A DNA stretch of 6,550 nt from Flavobacteriales bacterium UBA3477 (GTDB lineage: Bacteria; Bacteroidota; Bacteroidia; Flavobacteriales; Schleiferiaceae). Shown piece after piece: positions 1 to 6,082 of this stretch; within the stretch, counting starts at the first letter, position 1; each line of letters opens with the position of its first letter. The stretch covers positions 1-6,550 of the forward strand of contig DFQY01000017.1 of the NCBI GenBank assembly GCA_002378005.1, written 5' to 3'. Below the pieces are notes generated by a model. The model worked only from the letters and a program-made list of their open reading frames with translations. It ran no database searches and was not told the origin of the DNA. Made by a program: the position numbers and the translations under genes.

Positions 1-645
1 CAATTTCCCTGCAAAAACCCCCACAGGGATTGTGCCTCCTTCGAGGATGTGCGTGCGGTCTTCCCTTGTTTTCATTCCCTGAATTGCGGCCACAATTCCC
101 TCCACCGACATCTCGAGACTTTGATCGATCTGGCGGTGAATGGCGGGTTGGAAGGCCGCACGCATGCTAGCATCAAAGAGTTGAGGAATGGACTCGCGGA
201 TAAAGGCATTGTGATTTTGTTGGACCAATGCTGCTGCCTTGTCCCTCATCAACTGACGCGCCGGAGAATCGGCAAGTGGCGTAGAGAAAAACAGCCCCAA
301 TTGCTCGAGCTTTTTAGGGTGCATTTCAGCATAGGCTAAGGCGACATAACCGCCCATGCTGTGGCCTAGGAGATGGAAAGTGGGGAGCTGGCAAAATTGG
401 ACCACTGCATCCACAGCCTCAGCCATGAACTCCATGGTGTGTGCCTCGTCGAAACAATCGCTCTGTCCATGACCTGGCAAATCAATCATGAGTACGGGCC
501 CATGGGTGTTCCAGGCATGCGACAATCCGTCCCACATGCGAGAATCTTCCAAAAAGCCGTGCAGCAACACCAAAGGCTTTTGCGCTGGATTTCCGTGCAG
601 CCATTGGTAGTGTAGTTGACCGTCTTTAAAAGAAAGCAGGGCCAT
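1..645 (-). CDS. Alpha/beta hydrolase fold protein, partial (C-terminus beyond window)
   Basis: The minus strand encodes an open frame of 215 residues running off the left edge without a stop. It begins MALLSFKDGQLHYQW. The alpha/beta-hydrolase landmarks appear in order: the oxyanion-hole segment LLHGFLEDSRMW (about residues 27-38), the strand-turn IDLPGHGQSD (54-63), and the nucleophile elbow GHSMGG (94-99) with Ser96 as predicted nucleophile. The visible part ends in IPVGVFAGKL, the strand that normally comes just before the catalytic Asp, so the Asp and His of the triad lie outside the window. No signal peptide is apparent, which suggests a cytoplasmic enzyme. The pattern resembles the MenH/BioH/esterase-like group, but the substrate cannot be assigned. 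The start ATG (645-643) shares one base with the pepP stop codon (TAATG), which supports both this start and translational coupling to pepP. The fold is nearly certain; the specific function is unknown. Confidence 0.93.
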   Translation of the reverse strand, partial: MALLSFKDGQLHYQWLHGNPAQKPLVLLHGFLEDSRMWDGLSHAWNTHGPVLMIDLPGHGQSDCFDEAHTMEFMAEAVDAVVQFCQLPTFHLLGHSMGGYVALAYAEMHPKKLEQLGLFFSTPLADSPARQLMRDKAAALVQQNHNAFIRESIPQLFDASMRAAFQPAIHRQIDQSLEMSVEGIVAAIQGMKTREDRTHILEGGTIPVGVFAGKL

Positions 646-1934
646 TACTGGGCCATGAATGCCTCTATTTCTTCCACTGTCTTCGGAATGGCACGCGTCA
701 AGTTTTCATGACCGTCTTTGGTGATCACGATATCGTCTTCGATACGAATCCCCAACCCTTCTTCAGGGATGTAAATGCCCGGCTCCACCGTGAAAACCAT
801 GCCTTCCTCAACAGGAATGGTCCACAAACCATAGTCGTGAACGTCCAAGCCGAGGTAGTGGCTGGTACCGTGCATGAAGTACTTCTTATATGCTGGCCAC
901 GAAGGATCTTCGTTAGCTACATCCTCAGCAGTAATTAAGCCGAGTTTCAAAAGTTCTTCGGTCATCAGATCACCCACTTTTTTGTGGTAATCGTCCAACA
1001 TGATGCCCGGACGCAGTAAAGCGATGGCGCCTTCGTGAACGCTCAAGACCGCATTATATACTTCGGCTTGACGGGCCGTAAATTTTCCGTTTACCGGGTA
1101 ACAGCGTGTCACATCACAAGTGTAATTCCCGTATTCAGCACCCACATCAAAGAGTACAAGATCACCGTCATTACACTGATCGTTGTTTTCGATGTAGTGT
1201 AATACGTTGGCGTTATTTCCTGCTGCGATAATAGGAGTGTAGGCGAAGCCGCGGCTTCGGTTTATTAAGAATTCGTGCATGAATTCGGCCTCTAATTCGT
1301 ATTCCCAAACCCCAGGCTTCAAGAATTTCAAGATGCGCTCGTAACCCCTTGTTGTGATGGTTGCCGCTTCACGCATGACCTCTAGCTCAAGTACCGACTT
1401 AGTCCCGCGAACGCGATGTAAAATCGGTTGGCTACGCTCGAATTCGTGGGCATGGTATTTTTCCTTGATCCATTTATTCATACGATCGTGACGCAATTCT
1501 GTTTCCACATGCGCTCTCAAATGCTCGTTGCCATTGAGGTAGATGCGCTCGGCATTCACGGCCATTTCGTTGAATACGCGCTCGAAATCCGACAACCAGA
1601 AAACGGTCTTAATACCGCTGATGTCGAAGGCTTCGTCTTTGGTATACTTGGCCCCTTCCCAAACGGCAATTAGGTCATTGGTTTCTTTCAAAAACAAGAC
1701 TTCCCTAAGGCTGTTTTTATGAGCATCAGGGAACAAAACAAGAATGCTTTCTTCTTGATCTGCGCCGCTTAAAAACAGAATGTCACTGTGCTGCTTGAAC
1801 GGTAAATGCCCGTCAGCACTGGTTGGATAGATGTCGTTAGACGTGAAAATGGCTAATGAATTGGGTTTCATTAGGGCAGTAAAACGACTTCTGTTTTCAA
1901 TAAAAATCTCTCGGTTCAGCTGATGATATCTCAT
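645..1934 (-). CDS. pepP: Xaa-Pro aminopeptidase (aminopeptidase P, M24B family)
   Basis: This 429-residue metallopeptidase would remove the N-terminal residue from peptides with proline at position 2, probably in the cytoplasm. Residues 1 to about 130 look like the AMP_N domain (for example FLSGADQEESILVLFPD at 54-70); the rest is the pita-bread M24 catalytic domain. The five dinuclear-metal ligands can be read by analogy to E. coli PepP: Asp263 and Asp274 (FDVGAEYGNYTCDVTR), His359 (MHGTSHYLGLDVHD), Glu384 (FTVEPGIYIP) and Glu399 (GIRIEDD). The accessory histidines His246, His355 and His366 are also present, so the enzyme should be active. The length is normal for the family. The start at 1934 gives a family-like N-terminus (MRYHQLNREIFIENRSRF), although no Shine-Dalgarno sequence precedes it. 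The gene is divergent from sdhC and overlaps the hydrolase gene downstream by one base. Arg codon use is mixed (AGA, CGA, AGG and CGT near the start), unlike the CGT-biased sdh genes. Confidence 0.97.
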   Translation of the reverse strand: MRYHQLNREIFIENRSRFTALMKPNSLAIFTSNDIYPTSADGHLPFKQHSDILFLSGADQEESILVLFPDAHKNSLREVLFLKETNDLIAVWEGAKYTKDEAFDISGIKTVFWLSDFERVFNEMAVNAERIYLNGNEHLRAHVETELRHDRMNKWIKEKYHAHEFERSQPILHRVRGTKSVLELEVMREAATITTRGYERILKFLKPGVWEYELEAEFMHEFLINRSRGFAYTPIIAAGNNANVLHYIENNDQCNDGDLVLFDVGAEYGNYTCDVTRCYPVNGKFTARQAEVYNAVLSVHEGAIALLRPGIMLDDYHKKVGDLMTEELLKLGLITAEDVANEDPSWPAYKKYFMHGTSHYLGLDVHDYGLWTIPVEEGMVFTVEPGIYIPEEGLGIRIEDDIVITKDGHENLTRAIPKTVEEIEAFMAQ

Positions 1935-1971
1935 GATAGGGTCTGACTATATTAATTTAGAATAGTTCTAT

Positions 1972-1987
1972 TGTGATTTAAACCACT
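1972..1987. promoter_or_regulatory. CRP/FNR-family-like dyad between pepP and sdhC
   Basis: The site reads TGTGATTTAAACCACT. Its inner 14 bases (1973-1986) are palindromic at 12 of 14 positions. It has the layout of a CRP-type site (TGTGA-N6-TCACA): the left half is exact and the right half matches 3 of 5 positions. It is centred about 50 bp upstream of the transcription start inferred for sdhC, and about 45 bp from the pepP start codon on the other strand, so it could act on either gene. CRP/FNR-family regulators are common in Bacteroidota, but assigning one here rests on motif resemblance only, and short dyads arise by chance in AT-rich DNA. Confidence 0.3.
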
Positions 1988-1989
1988 TC

Positions 1990-2023
1990 ATTGGTACAGA
2001 CTAAAGTCTGTGCCGTAAATTTG
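1990..2023 (+). promoter_or_regulatory. Putative Bacteroidota-type promoter of the sdhCAB operon
   Basis: TAAATTTG at 2016-2023 matches the Bacteroidota -7 consensus TAnnTTTG at every defined base. ATTG at 1990-1993 is a three-of-four match to the TTTG -33 element, with 22 bases between the two, slightly longer than usual. The -7 element ends 38 bases before the sdhC ATG, so the predicted leader is about 30-35 nt. This is the only full TAnnTTTG match noticed on the plus strand in the 127-bp intergenic region. The start site is inferred, not shown. Confidence 0.5.
1993..2014. promoter_or_regulatory. Palindrome in the sdh promoter spacer, candidate operator
   Basis: Seven-base perfect arms ACAGACT (1996-2002) and AGTCTGT (2005-2011) are separated by AA. 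The symmetry extends to ten-base arms (1993-2002 and 2005-2014) with a single mismatch at 1995/2012. The dyad fills the spacer between the predicted -33 and -7 elements of the sdhC promoter, where a bound repressor would block RNA polymerase. A terminator role is unlikely: no T-run follows on either strand and the site lies between divergent genes. The binding protein is unknown and is not encoded next to the site. The symmetry is seen directly; operator function is inferred. Confidence 0.45.
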
Positions 2024-2061
2024 ACATGCTAAAATTAGGCTATTAAACTTTAAAATCGCTT

Positions 2062-2757
2062 ATGGCATCAACTTCTAAAGGTCTTTTCGGTTCTTCACTA
2101 GCTCGTAAGTACTGGATGGCCGCTACAGGACTCTTCTTGTGTAGCTTCTTAGTTGGGCACTTATTGGGTAACCTTCAACTCTTCGTTACTGGTGAAGAAG
2201 GTAGACTCGCGTTCAATGAATACGGTCAATTTATGACGACCTTTCCAGTGGTGAAGATCTTGTCTTATGTAACGTACATCAGCATCCTTTTGCATACAGT
2301 GGACGGGATTATGTTGGCACGTCAAAACCGTGCAGCTCGTCCGGTGAAGTATGTTAAAGAAAGACAATCTGCGAATGCCTCCTGGGCTTCTCGCAAGATG
2401 GCGTTACTGGGTATTCTTACCTTGTTCTTCATTGTGGTTCATATGAAGAGTTTCTGGTACGAAATGCATTGGGGAGCCTTAGAGATGGACGCCAACGGCA
2501 ACAAGGACCTCTGGACTTTGACTGTTACTGCTTTTGAGCAATGGTGGTATACTGCTTTTTATGTCCTAGCGCTTACAGGCCTAGCGTTCCATTTGAGCCA
2601 TGGTGCACAGAGCGCGTTCCAAACCTTAGGTATTAATCATCCGAAGTACACACCGCTTATTAGTAAAACAATGGTGGCTTTCGCATGGTTGATCCCAGCA
2701 GGCTTTATCGCCGTAGCGGTATTCCTTTTCGTTGTTCAACCAGGTCAAGCACTATAA
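2062..2757 (+). CDS. sdhC: Succinate dehydrogenase cytochrome b558 subunit (membrane anchor)
   Basis: This 231-residue integral membrane protein anchors SdhAB and carries haem b and the quinone site; in Bacteroidota the quinone is expected to be menaquinone. Five hydrophobic segments are visible at about residues 17-38, 65-85, 112-130, 160-182 and 203-226, the pattern of the single-subunit (type B, di-haem) b558 family. His33, His78, His127 and His177 (or His180) lie in or at the ends of the first four segments and are the likely ligands of two haems; this is inferred from spacing compared with the Wolinella fumarate reductase anchor. The N-terminus MASTSKGLFGSSLARKYWMA fits the family, supporting the ATG at 2062 despite the lack of a Shine-Dalgarno sequence. 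It is the first gene of the operon, with sdhA starting 11 bases after its stop. No separate sdhD is present or expected. Confidence 0.96.
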   Translation: MASTSKGLFGSSLARKYWMAATGLFLCSFLVGHLLGNLQLFVTGEEGRLAFNEYGQFMTTFPVVKILSYVTYISILLHTVDGIMLARQNRAARPVKYVKERQSANASWASRKMALLGILTLFFIVVHMKSFWYEMHWGALEMDANGNKDLWTLTVTAFEQWWYTAFYVLALTGLAFHLSHGAQSAFQTLGINHPKYTPLISKTMVAFAWLIPAGFIAVAVFLFVVQPGQAL

Positions 2758-2768
2758 TTCTCTTATCT

Positions 2769-4769
2769 ATGGCATTAGATTCTAAGATTCCAGCAGGCCC
2801 ATTAGGCGAGAAGTGGACAAAACATAAAGGCGAGATCCCATTGGTATCGCCTGCAAACAAAAGACTCATTGATGTAATTGTAGTAGGTACTGGTCTAGCC
2901 GGTTCATCAGCTGCAGCATCTCTTGCTGAGATGGGCTACAACGTGAAAGCATTCTGTTTCCAAGATTCGCCACGTCGTGCACACTCTATAGCAGCACAAG
3001 GAGGTATCAACGCAGCGAAAAACTACCAAAACGATGGTGATTCAGTGTACCGTCTGTTCTACGATACGATCAAAGGTGGAGATTACCGTTCAAGGGAGGC
3101 CAACGTTCACCGTTTGGCTGAGGTAAGCCGCAATATTATTGACCAGTGTGTCGCTCAAGGTGTTCCTTTTGCACGCGATTACGGTGGTTTGCTAGACAAC
3201 CGTTCTTTCGGTGGGGTTCAGGTAAGCCGTACGTTCTACGCTAAGGGCCAGACAGGCCAACAATTGTTGTTGGGGGCTTACTCTGCATTGAACCGTCAGA
3301 TTGCGAAGGGTCGTGTGAAAATGTACGCACGTCACGAAATGCAAGAGCTTGTTGTCGTAGACGGCAAAGCACGTGGTATCATCGCGAAAAACCTCGTAAC
3401 AGGAGAGTTCGAACGTCACAGTGCACACGCAGTACTTCTTTGTACGGGTGGGTACGGTAACGTATTCTTCTTGTCAACGAACGCGATGGGATCGAACGTT
3501 ACTGCTGCTTGGAAAGCACACCGTAAAGGCGCTTATTTTGCAAACCCATGTTTTACGCAGATTCACCCAACTTGTATTCCAGTTAGTGGAGAGAACCAAA
3601 GTAAGTTGACCTTGATGTCAGAGTCATTGCGAAATGACGGACGTATTTGGGTACCTGCGAAAAAAGAGGATGCTGAAGCTATCCGTGCGGGCAAACTTCA
3701 TCCGAACGATATCGCTGAAGAAAACAGAGATTACTACTTGGAGCGCCGTTATCCTGCCTTCGGTAACCTAGTTCCTCGTGACGTTGCTTCTCGTGCCGCC
3801 AAAGAGCGTTGTGATGCTGGATACGGTGTGAACAAGACAGGTGAAGCCGTATATCTAGATTTCGCTGCTGCGATCATGCGCTATGGTGCAGAAGAAGCAC
3901 ACGTTAAAGGTGTTAAGAATGCTTCAGATGCAGATATTAAGGCATTAGGAGAGCAGGTGGTTGAAGCTAAATATGGAAACCTCTTCCAGATGTACGAGAA
4001 GATCACTGCATCAAACCCTTACAAGGAGCCTATGATGATTTATCCAGCGGTTCACTACACCATGGGAGGTCTTTGGGTAGATTACAATTTGATGACTACA
4101 GTACCTGGATGTTTCGCTTTGGGAGAGGCTAACTTCTCTGACCATGGCGCTAACCGCCTTGGTGCTTCTGCATTGATGCAGGGTCTAGCCGATGGCTATT
4201 TCGTAGCACCGTATACTGTAGGTGAATTCTTGAGCAAAGACATCCGTACGGGTAAGATCTCAACGGATTCTCCTGAATTCGAAGAAGCTGAGAAAGCGGT
4301 TCGTGAAAGAACTGAGAAATTCATCAACAATAACGGTACTAAGTCTGTTGACCATTTCCACAAGCGTCTTGGTAAGATCATGTGGAACGAGGTAGGTATG
4401 GCTCGTAACGAGAAAGGATTGAAGCAAGCCATTGCTGATATCCAAGCATTGCGAGAAGAGTTCTACGCAAATGTTCGAGTACTAGGTTCGGCCAATGGTA
4501 TGAACCCAGAATTGGACAAAGCGGGTCGTGTAGCCGATCTTATAGAACTTGGTGAGTTGATGGCGAAGGATGCACTTGAGCGCAAGGAAAGCTGTGGTGG
4601 TCACTTCCGTGAAGAGTACCAAAGTGAAGAGGGTGAAGCCCTTCGTGATGATGAAAATTTCACTTTTGTAAGTGCATGGGAGTTCACTGGTGTACCTGCC
4701 GAAGCGAAATTGCACAAAGAAGACTTGGTATTCGAGAATGTTGAATTGAAGACACGTTCTTACAAATAA
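2769..4769 (+). CDS. sdhA: Succinate dehydrogenase flavoprotein subunit
   Basis: This 666-residue catalytic subunit oxidises succinate to fumarate and passes electrons to SdhB. The FAD-binding Rossmann motif is VVGTGLAG (38-45). RAHSIAAQGGINAA (70-83) holds His72, the expected covalent FAD attachment site. Active-site segments follow: QIHPT (His266), SESLRNDGR (Arg288, likely proton-transfer Arg), HYTMGG (His429) and HGANRLGASAL (Arg463). The C-terminal flavoprotein domain (about 535-666) includes ESCGGHFREEY (607-617). The ATG at 2769 is preferred because MALDSKIPAGPLGEKWTKHK is the usual start in Bacteroidota homologues; an in-frame ATG at 2685 lies inside sdhC and would add 28 unrelated residues. 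The gene starts 11 bases after sdhC and ends 8 bases before sdhB. Arg codons favour CGT, consistent with high expression. The protein is intact with no missing key residue. Fumarate reductase activity cannot be excluded from sequence alone. Confidence 0.98.
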   Translation: MALDSKIPAGPLGEKWTKHKGEIPLVSPANKRLIDVIVVGTGLAGSSAAASLAEMGYNVKAFCFQDSPRRAHSIAAQGGINAAKNYQNDGDSVYRLFYDTIKGGDYRSREANVHRLAEVSRNIIDQCVAQGVPFARDYGGLLDNRSFGGVQVSRTFYAKGQTGQQLLLGAYSALNRQIAKGRVKMYARHEMQELVVVDGKARGIIAKNLVTGEFERHSAHAVLLCTGGYGNVFFLSTNAMGSNVTAAWKAHRKGAYFANPCFTQIHPTCIPVSGENQSKLTLMSESLRNDGRIWVPAKKEDAEAIRAGKLHPNDIAEENRDYYLERRYPAFGNLVPRDVASRAAKERCDAGYGVNKTGEAVYLDFAAAIMRYGAEEAHVKGVKNASDADIKALGEQVVEAKYGNLFQMYEKITASNPYKEPMMIYPAVHYTMGGLWVDYNLMTTVPGCFALGEANFSDHGANRLGASALMQGLADGYFVAPYTVGEFLSKDIRTGKISTDSPEFEEAEKAVRERTEKFINNNGTKSVDHFHKRLGKIMWNEVGMARNEKGLKQAIADIQALREEFYANVRVLGSANGMNPELDKAGRVADLIELGELMAKDALERKESCGGHFREEYQSEEGEALRDDENFTFVSAWEFTGVPAEAKLHKEDLVFENVELKTRSYK

Positions 4770-4777
4770 TTCAGACT

Positions 4778-5530
4778 ATGGATTTAACATTAAAGATCTG
4801 GAGACAAGCAAGTCCTGAAGCAAAGGGCGAAATGAAAACCTATCCGATCTCGGGTGTAGAGGAGGACATGAGCTTCCTTGAGATGCTCGATTATTTGAAC
4901 GAGCAGTTGATCGACCAAGGTATTGAGCCGGTAGTATTCGATCACGACTGTCGTGAAGGTATTTGTGGTATGTGTTCGCTATTTATTAATGGTCAAGCTC
5001 ATGGTCCAGGCCGTAAAATCACGACGTGTCAGTTGCACATGCGTGAATTCAAGAGCGGAGATACCATCTACATTGAGCCGTTCCGTGCGAAGGCGTTCCC
5101 TATCATCAAAGATTTGATGGTAGACCGTTCCGCTTTTGATCGCATTCAGCGCGCAGGTGGGTTTATCTCAGTAAACACCTCTGGAAACACGATCGATGCC
5201 AACGCTATTCCTGTACCAAAGGAAAGTGCAGATAAGGCTTTTGATGCGGCAACTTGTATCGGTTGTGGTGCGTGTGTAGCAACGTGTAAGAACTCTTCGG
5301 CAATGTTGTTCGCCTCTGCGAAGATCAGCCAGTTCTCATTGCTTCCGCAAGGGCAGCCTGAGGCTAAAGAGCGTGTATTGAATATGGTGCACCAAATGGA
5401 CCTTGAAGGGTTCGGTAACTGTACGAACACTGGTGCTTGTGAGGTTGAATGTCCTAAAGGCATCTCACTAGAGAACATCGCACGTATGAACCGCGATTAC
5501 TTGTTCGCTTCTTTGAGCAGCAACAAATAA
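4778..5530 (+). CDS. sdhB: Succinate dehydrogenase iron-sulfur subunit
   Basis: This 250-residue subunit relays electrons from the SdhA flavin to the membrane quinone site. The N-terminal ferredoxin-like domain binds [2Fe-2S] through Cys58, Cys63 and Cys66 (DCREGICGMC) and Cys84 (ITTC). The C-terminal domain has CIGCGACVATC (160-170) and CTNTGACEVECP (215-226). By family analogy, Cys160, Cys163, Cys166 and Cys225 bind [4Fe-4S], and Cys170, Cys215 and Cys221 bind [3Fe-4S]. All eleven ligands are present. It begins 8 bases after the sdhA stop and has no Shine-Dalgarno sequence. It is the last gene of the operon and is followed by two hairpins. Arginine codons are strongly biased (seven CGT, three CGC, one AGA), which suggests selection for efficient translation. 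Confidence 0.98.
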   Translation: MDLTLKIWRQASPEAKGEMKTYPISGVEEDMSFLEMLDYLNEQLIDQGIEPVVFDHDCREGICGMCSLFINGQAHGPGRKITTCQLHMREFKSGDTIYIEPFRAKAFPIIKDLMVDRSAFDRIQRAGGFISVNTSGNTIDANAIPVPKESADKAFDAATCIGCGACVATCKNSSAMLFASAKISQFSLLPQGQPEAKERVLNMVHQMDLEGFGNCTNTGACEVECPKGISLENIARMNRDYLFASLSSNK

Positions 5531-5540
5531 GATCCTAAAC

Positions 5541-5556
5541 TTAGCCGTAAGGCTAA
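5541..5556 (+). other. Small GNRA-loop hairpin after sdhB
   Basis: TTAGCC (5541-5546) pairs perfectly with GGCTAA (5551-5556) around the loop GTAA, a GNRA tetraloop. It starts 11 bases after the sdhB stop and 22 bases before the terminator stem. It has no T-run of its own, so it is more likely a 3'-end stabilising structure or an accessory to the terminator than an independent terminator. Confidence 0.5.
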
Positions 5557-5562
5557 CACATC

Positions 5563-5594
5563 AAAAACCCCGACCGCAAGGTCGGGGGTTTTTT
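5563..5594. terminator. Bidirectional intrinsic terminator between sdhB and the convergent gene
   Basis: An 8-bp GC-rich stem, CCCCGACC (5568-5575) with GGTCGGGG (5580-5587), closes a GCAA tetraloop. On the plus strand it is followed by one unpaired G and six T (5589-5594), ending the sdh transcript. On the minus strand the five A at 5563-5567 become a T-run after the same stem, so it should also end the lepA-side transcript. The stop codon of the convergent gene (5595-5593) lies inside the plus-strand T-run. Confidence 0.93.
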
Positions 5595-6066
5595 ATGTCT
5601 TTGGCCGAATAGGAATGTAGATATCCTCTTCTGAATTTGGGTCCTCGTTTTTGTAGTTCGCGCCCAAGCGTTCGAAGTGCGGTCGATCGTCCAATACCCA
5701 TTTGCTGTTTGTAAGCCATTGACTGTAGATATAGCGCCAAACAGTCGAGTCGCTGCTCAATCCCTTGTAATGAAAGACGGCGTAGGTGCCTGCAGGAATT
5801 TTAAGATGCTCAAATCCTTCAGTGGGTCCAGTAACCTCTGCGCCACCCCAGTAGGTAAAACTTGGATCTGCCGTGGGGCCGAAAACGGGTACACCTTCAA
5901 AAGAGCGTAATGAAATAAGGTCTGCATTGCAGCGGTTGCTCACACGAGAGAGTTGAGGCATCACTTTAGGCCATAGGGTCCAAGGGGTGAAGGAACTAAG
6001 AGACATGGGAGCGGAGGCGCCGCAAAGTAGTGCGCCTTCAAATTCTACGATTGTAGGTGTGATCAT
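5593..6066 (-). CDS. Stand-alone GyrI-like / AraC effector-binding domain protein
   Basis: This 157-residue protein looks like the GyrI-like small-molecule-binding domain (also the effector domain of AraC- and MerR-type regulators such as BmrR). Family-like features are IPAGTYAVFHYKG (90-102), a Trp-rich helix (VWRYIYSQWL, 109-118), a KWVLDDRPHFERLG segment (123-135) corresponding to the family's pxFExY region, with Glu132 as candidate ligand-contact residue, and the closing strand EDIYIPIRP (147-155). The usual Tyr after Glu is Leu here. There is no DNA-binding domain, signal peptide or membrane segment, so it is probably a cytoplasmic binder of unknown small molecules; some relatives hydrolyse or sequester xenobiotics. 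It starts 16 bases after the lepA stop and is probably cotranscribed with it. Met21 is a possible alternative start, but residues 1-20 fit the first strand of the domain. The family call is good; the ligand is unknown. Confidence 0.85.
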   Translation of the reverse strand: MITPTIVEFEGALLCGASAPMSLSSFTPWTLWPKVMPQLSRVSNRCNADLISLRSFEGVPVFGPTADPSFTYWGGAEVTGPTEGFEHLKIPAGTYAVFHYKGLSSDSTVWRYIYSQWLTNSKWVLDDRPHFERLGANYKNEDPNSEEDIYIPIRPKT

Positions 6067-6082
6067 GCCTACAAGATAGGTC

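Noticed and set aside
49..615. Two plus-strand open frames (49-339 and 373-615)
   Set aside because: They are antisense to the alpha/beta hydrolase gene, whose frame carries clear family motifs across the same region.
1958..1972. Short AT-rich inverted repeats (AATAG-TT-CTATT and the overlapping TAGAA-TAG-TTCTA)
   Set aside because: Five-base AT-only or nearly AT-only arms are expected by chance in this intergenic DNA, and the two pairings exclude each other.
2685..2768. Longer sdhA with an ATG start at 2685
   Set aside because: The extra 28 residues come from a second frame of the sdhC 3' end and do not resemble any SdhA. The ATG at 2769 gives the conserved N-terminus and an 11-base gap after sdhC.
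2758..2768. Possible missing sdhD between sdhC and sdhA
   Set aside because: The single five-helix b558 anchor replaces SdhC plus SdhD in this type of complex, so nothing is missing.
5146..5478. 110-codon open frame antisense to sdhB
   Set aside because: It lies wholly opposite a highly conserved, codon-biased gene, has no recognisable domain and is best explained as a by-product of the sdhB coding constraint.
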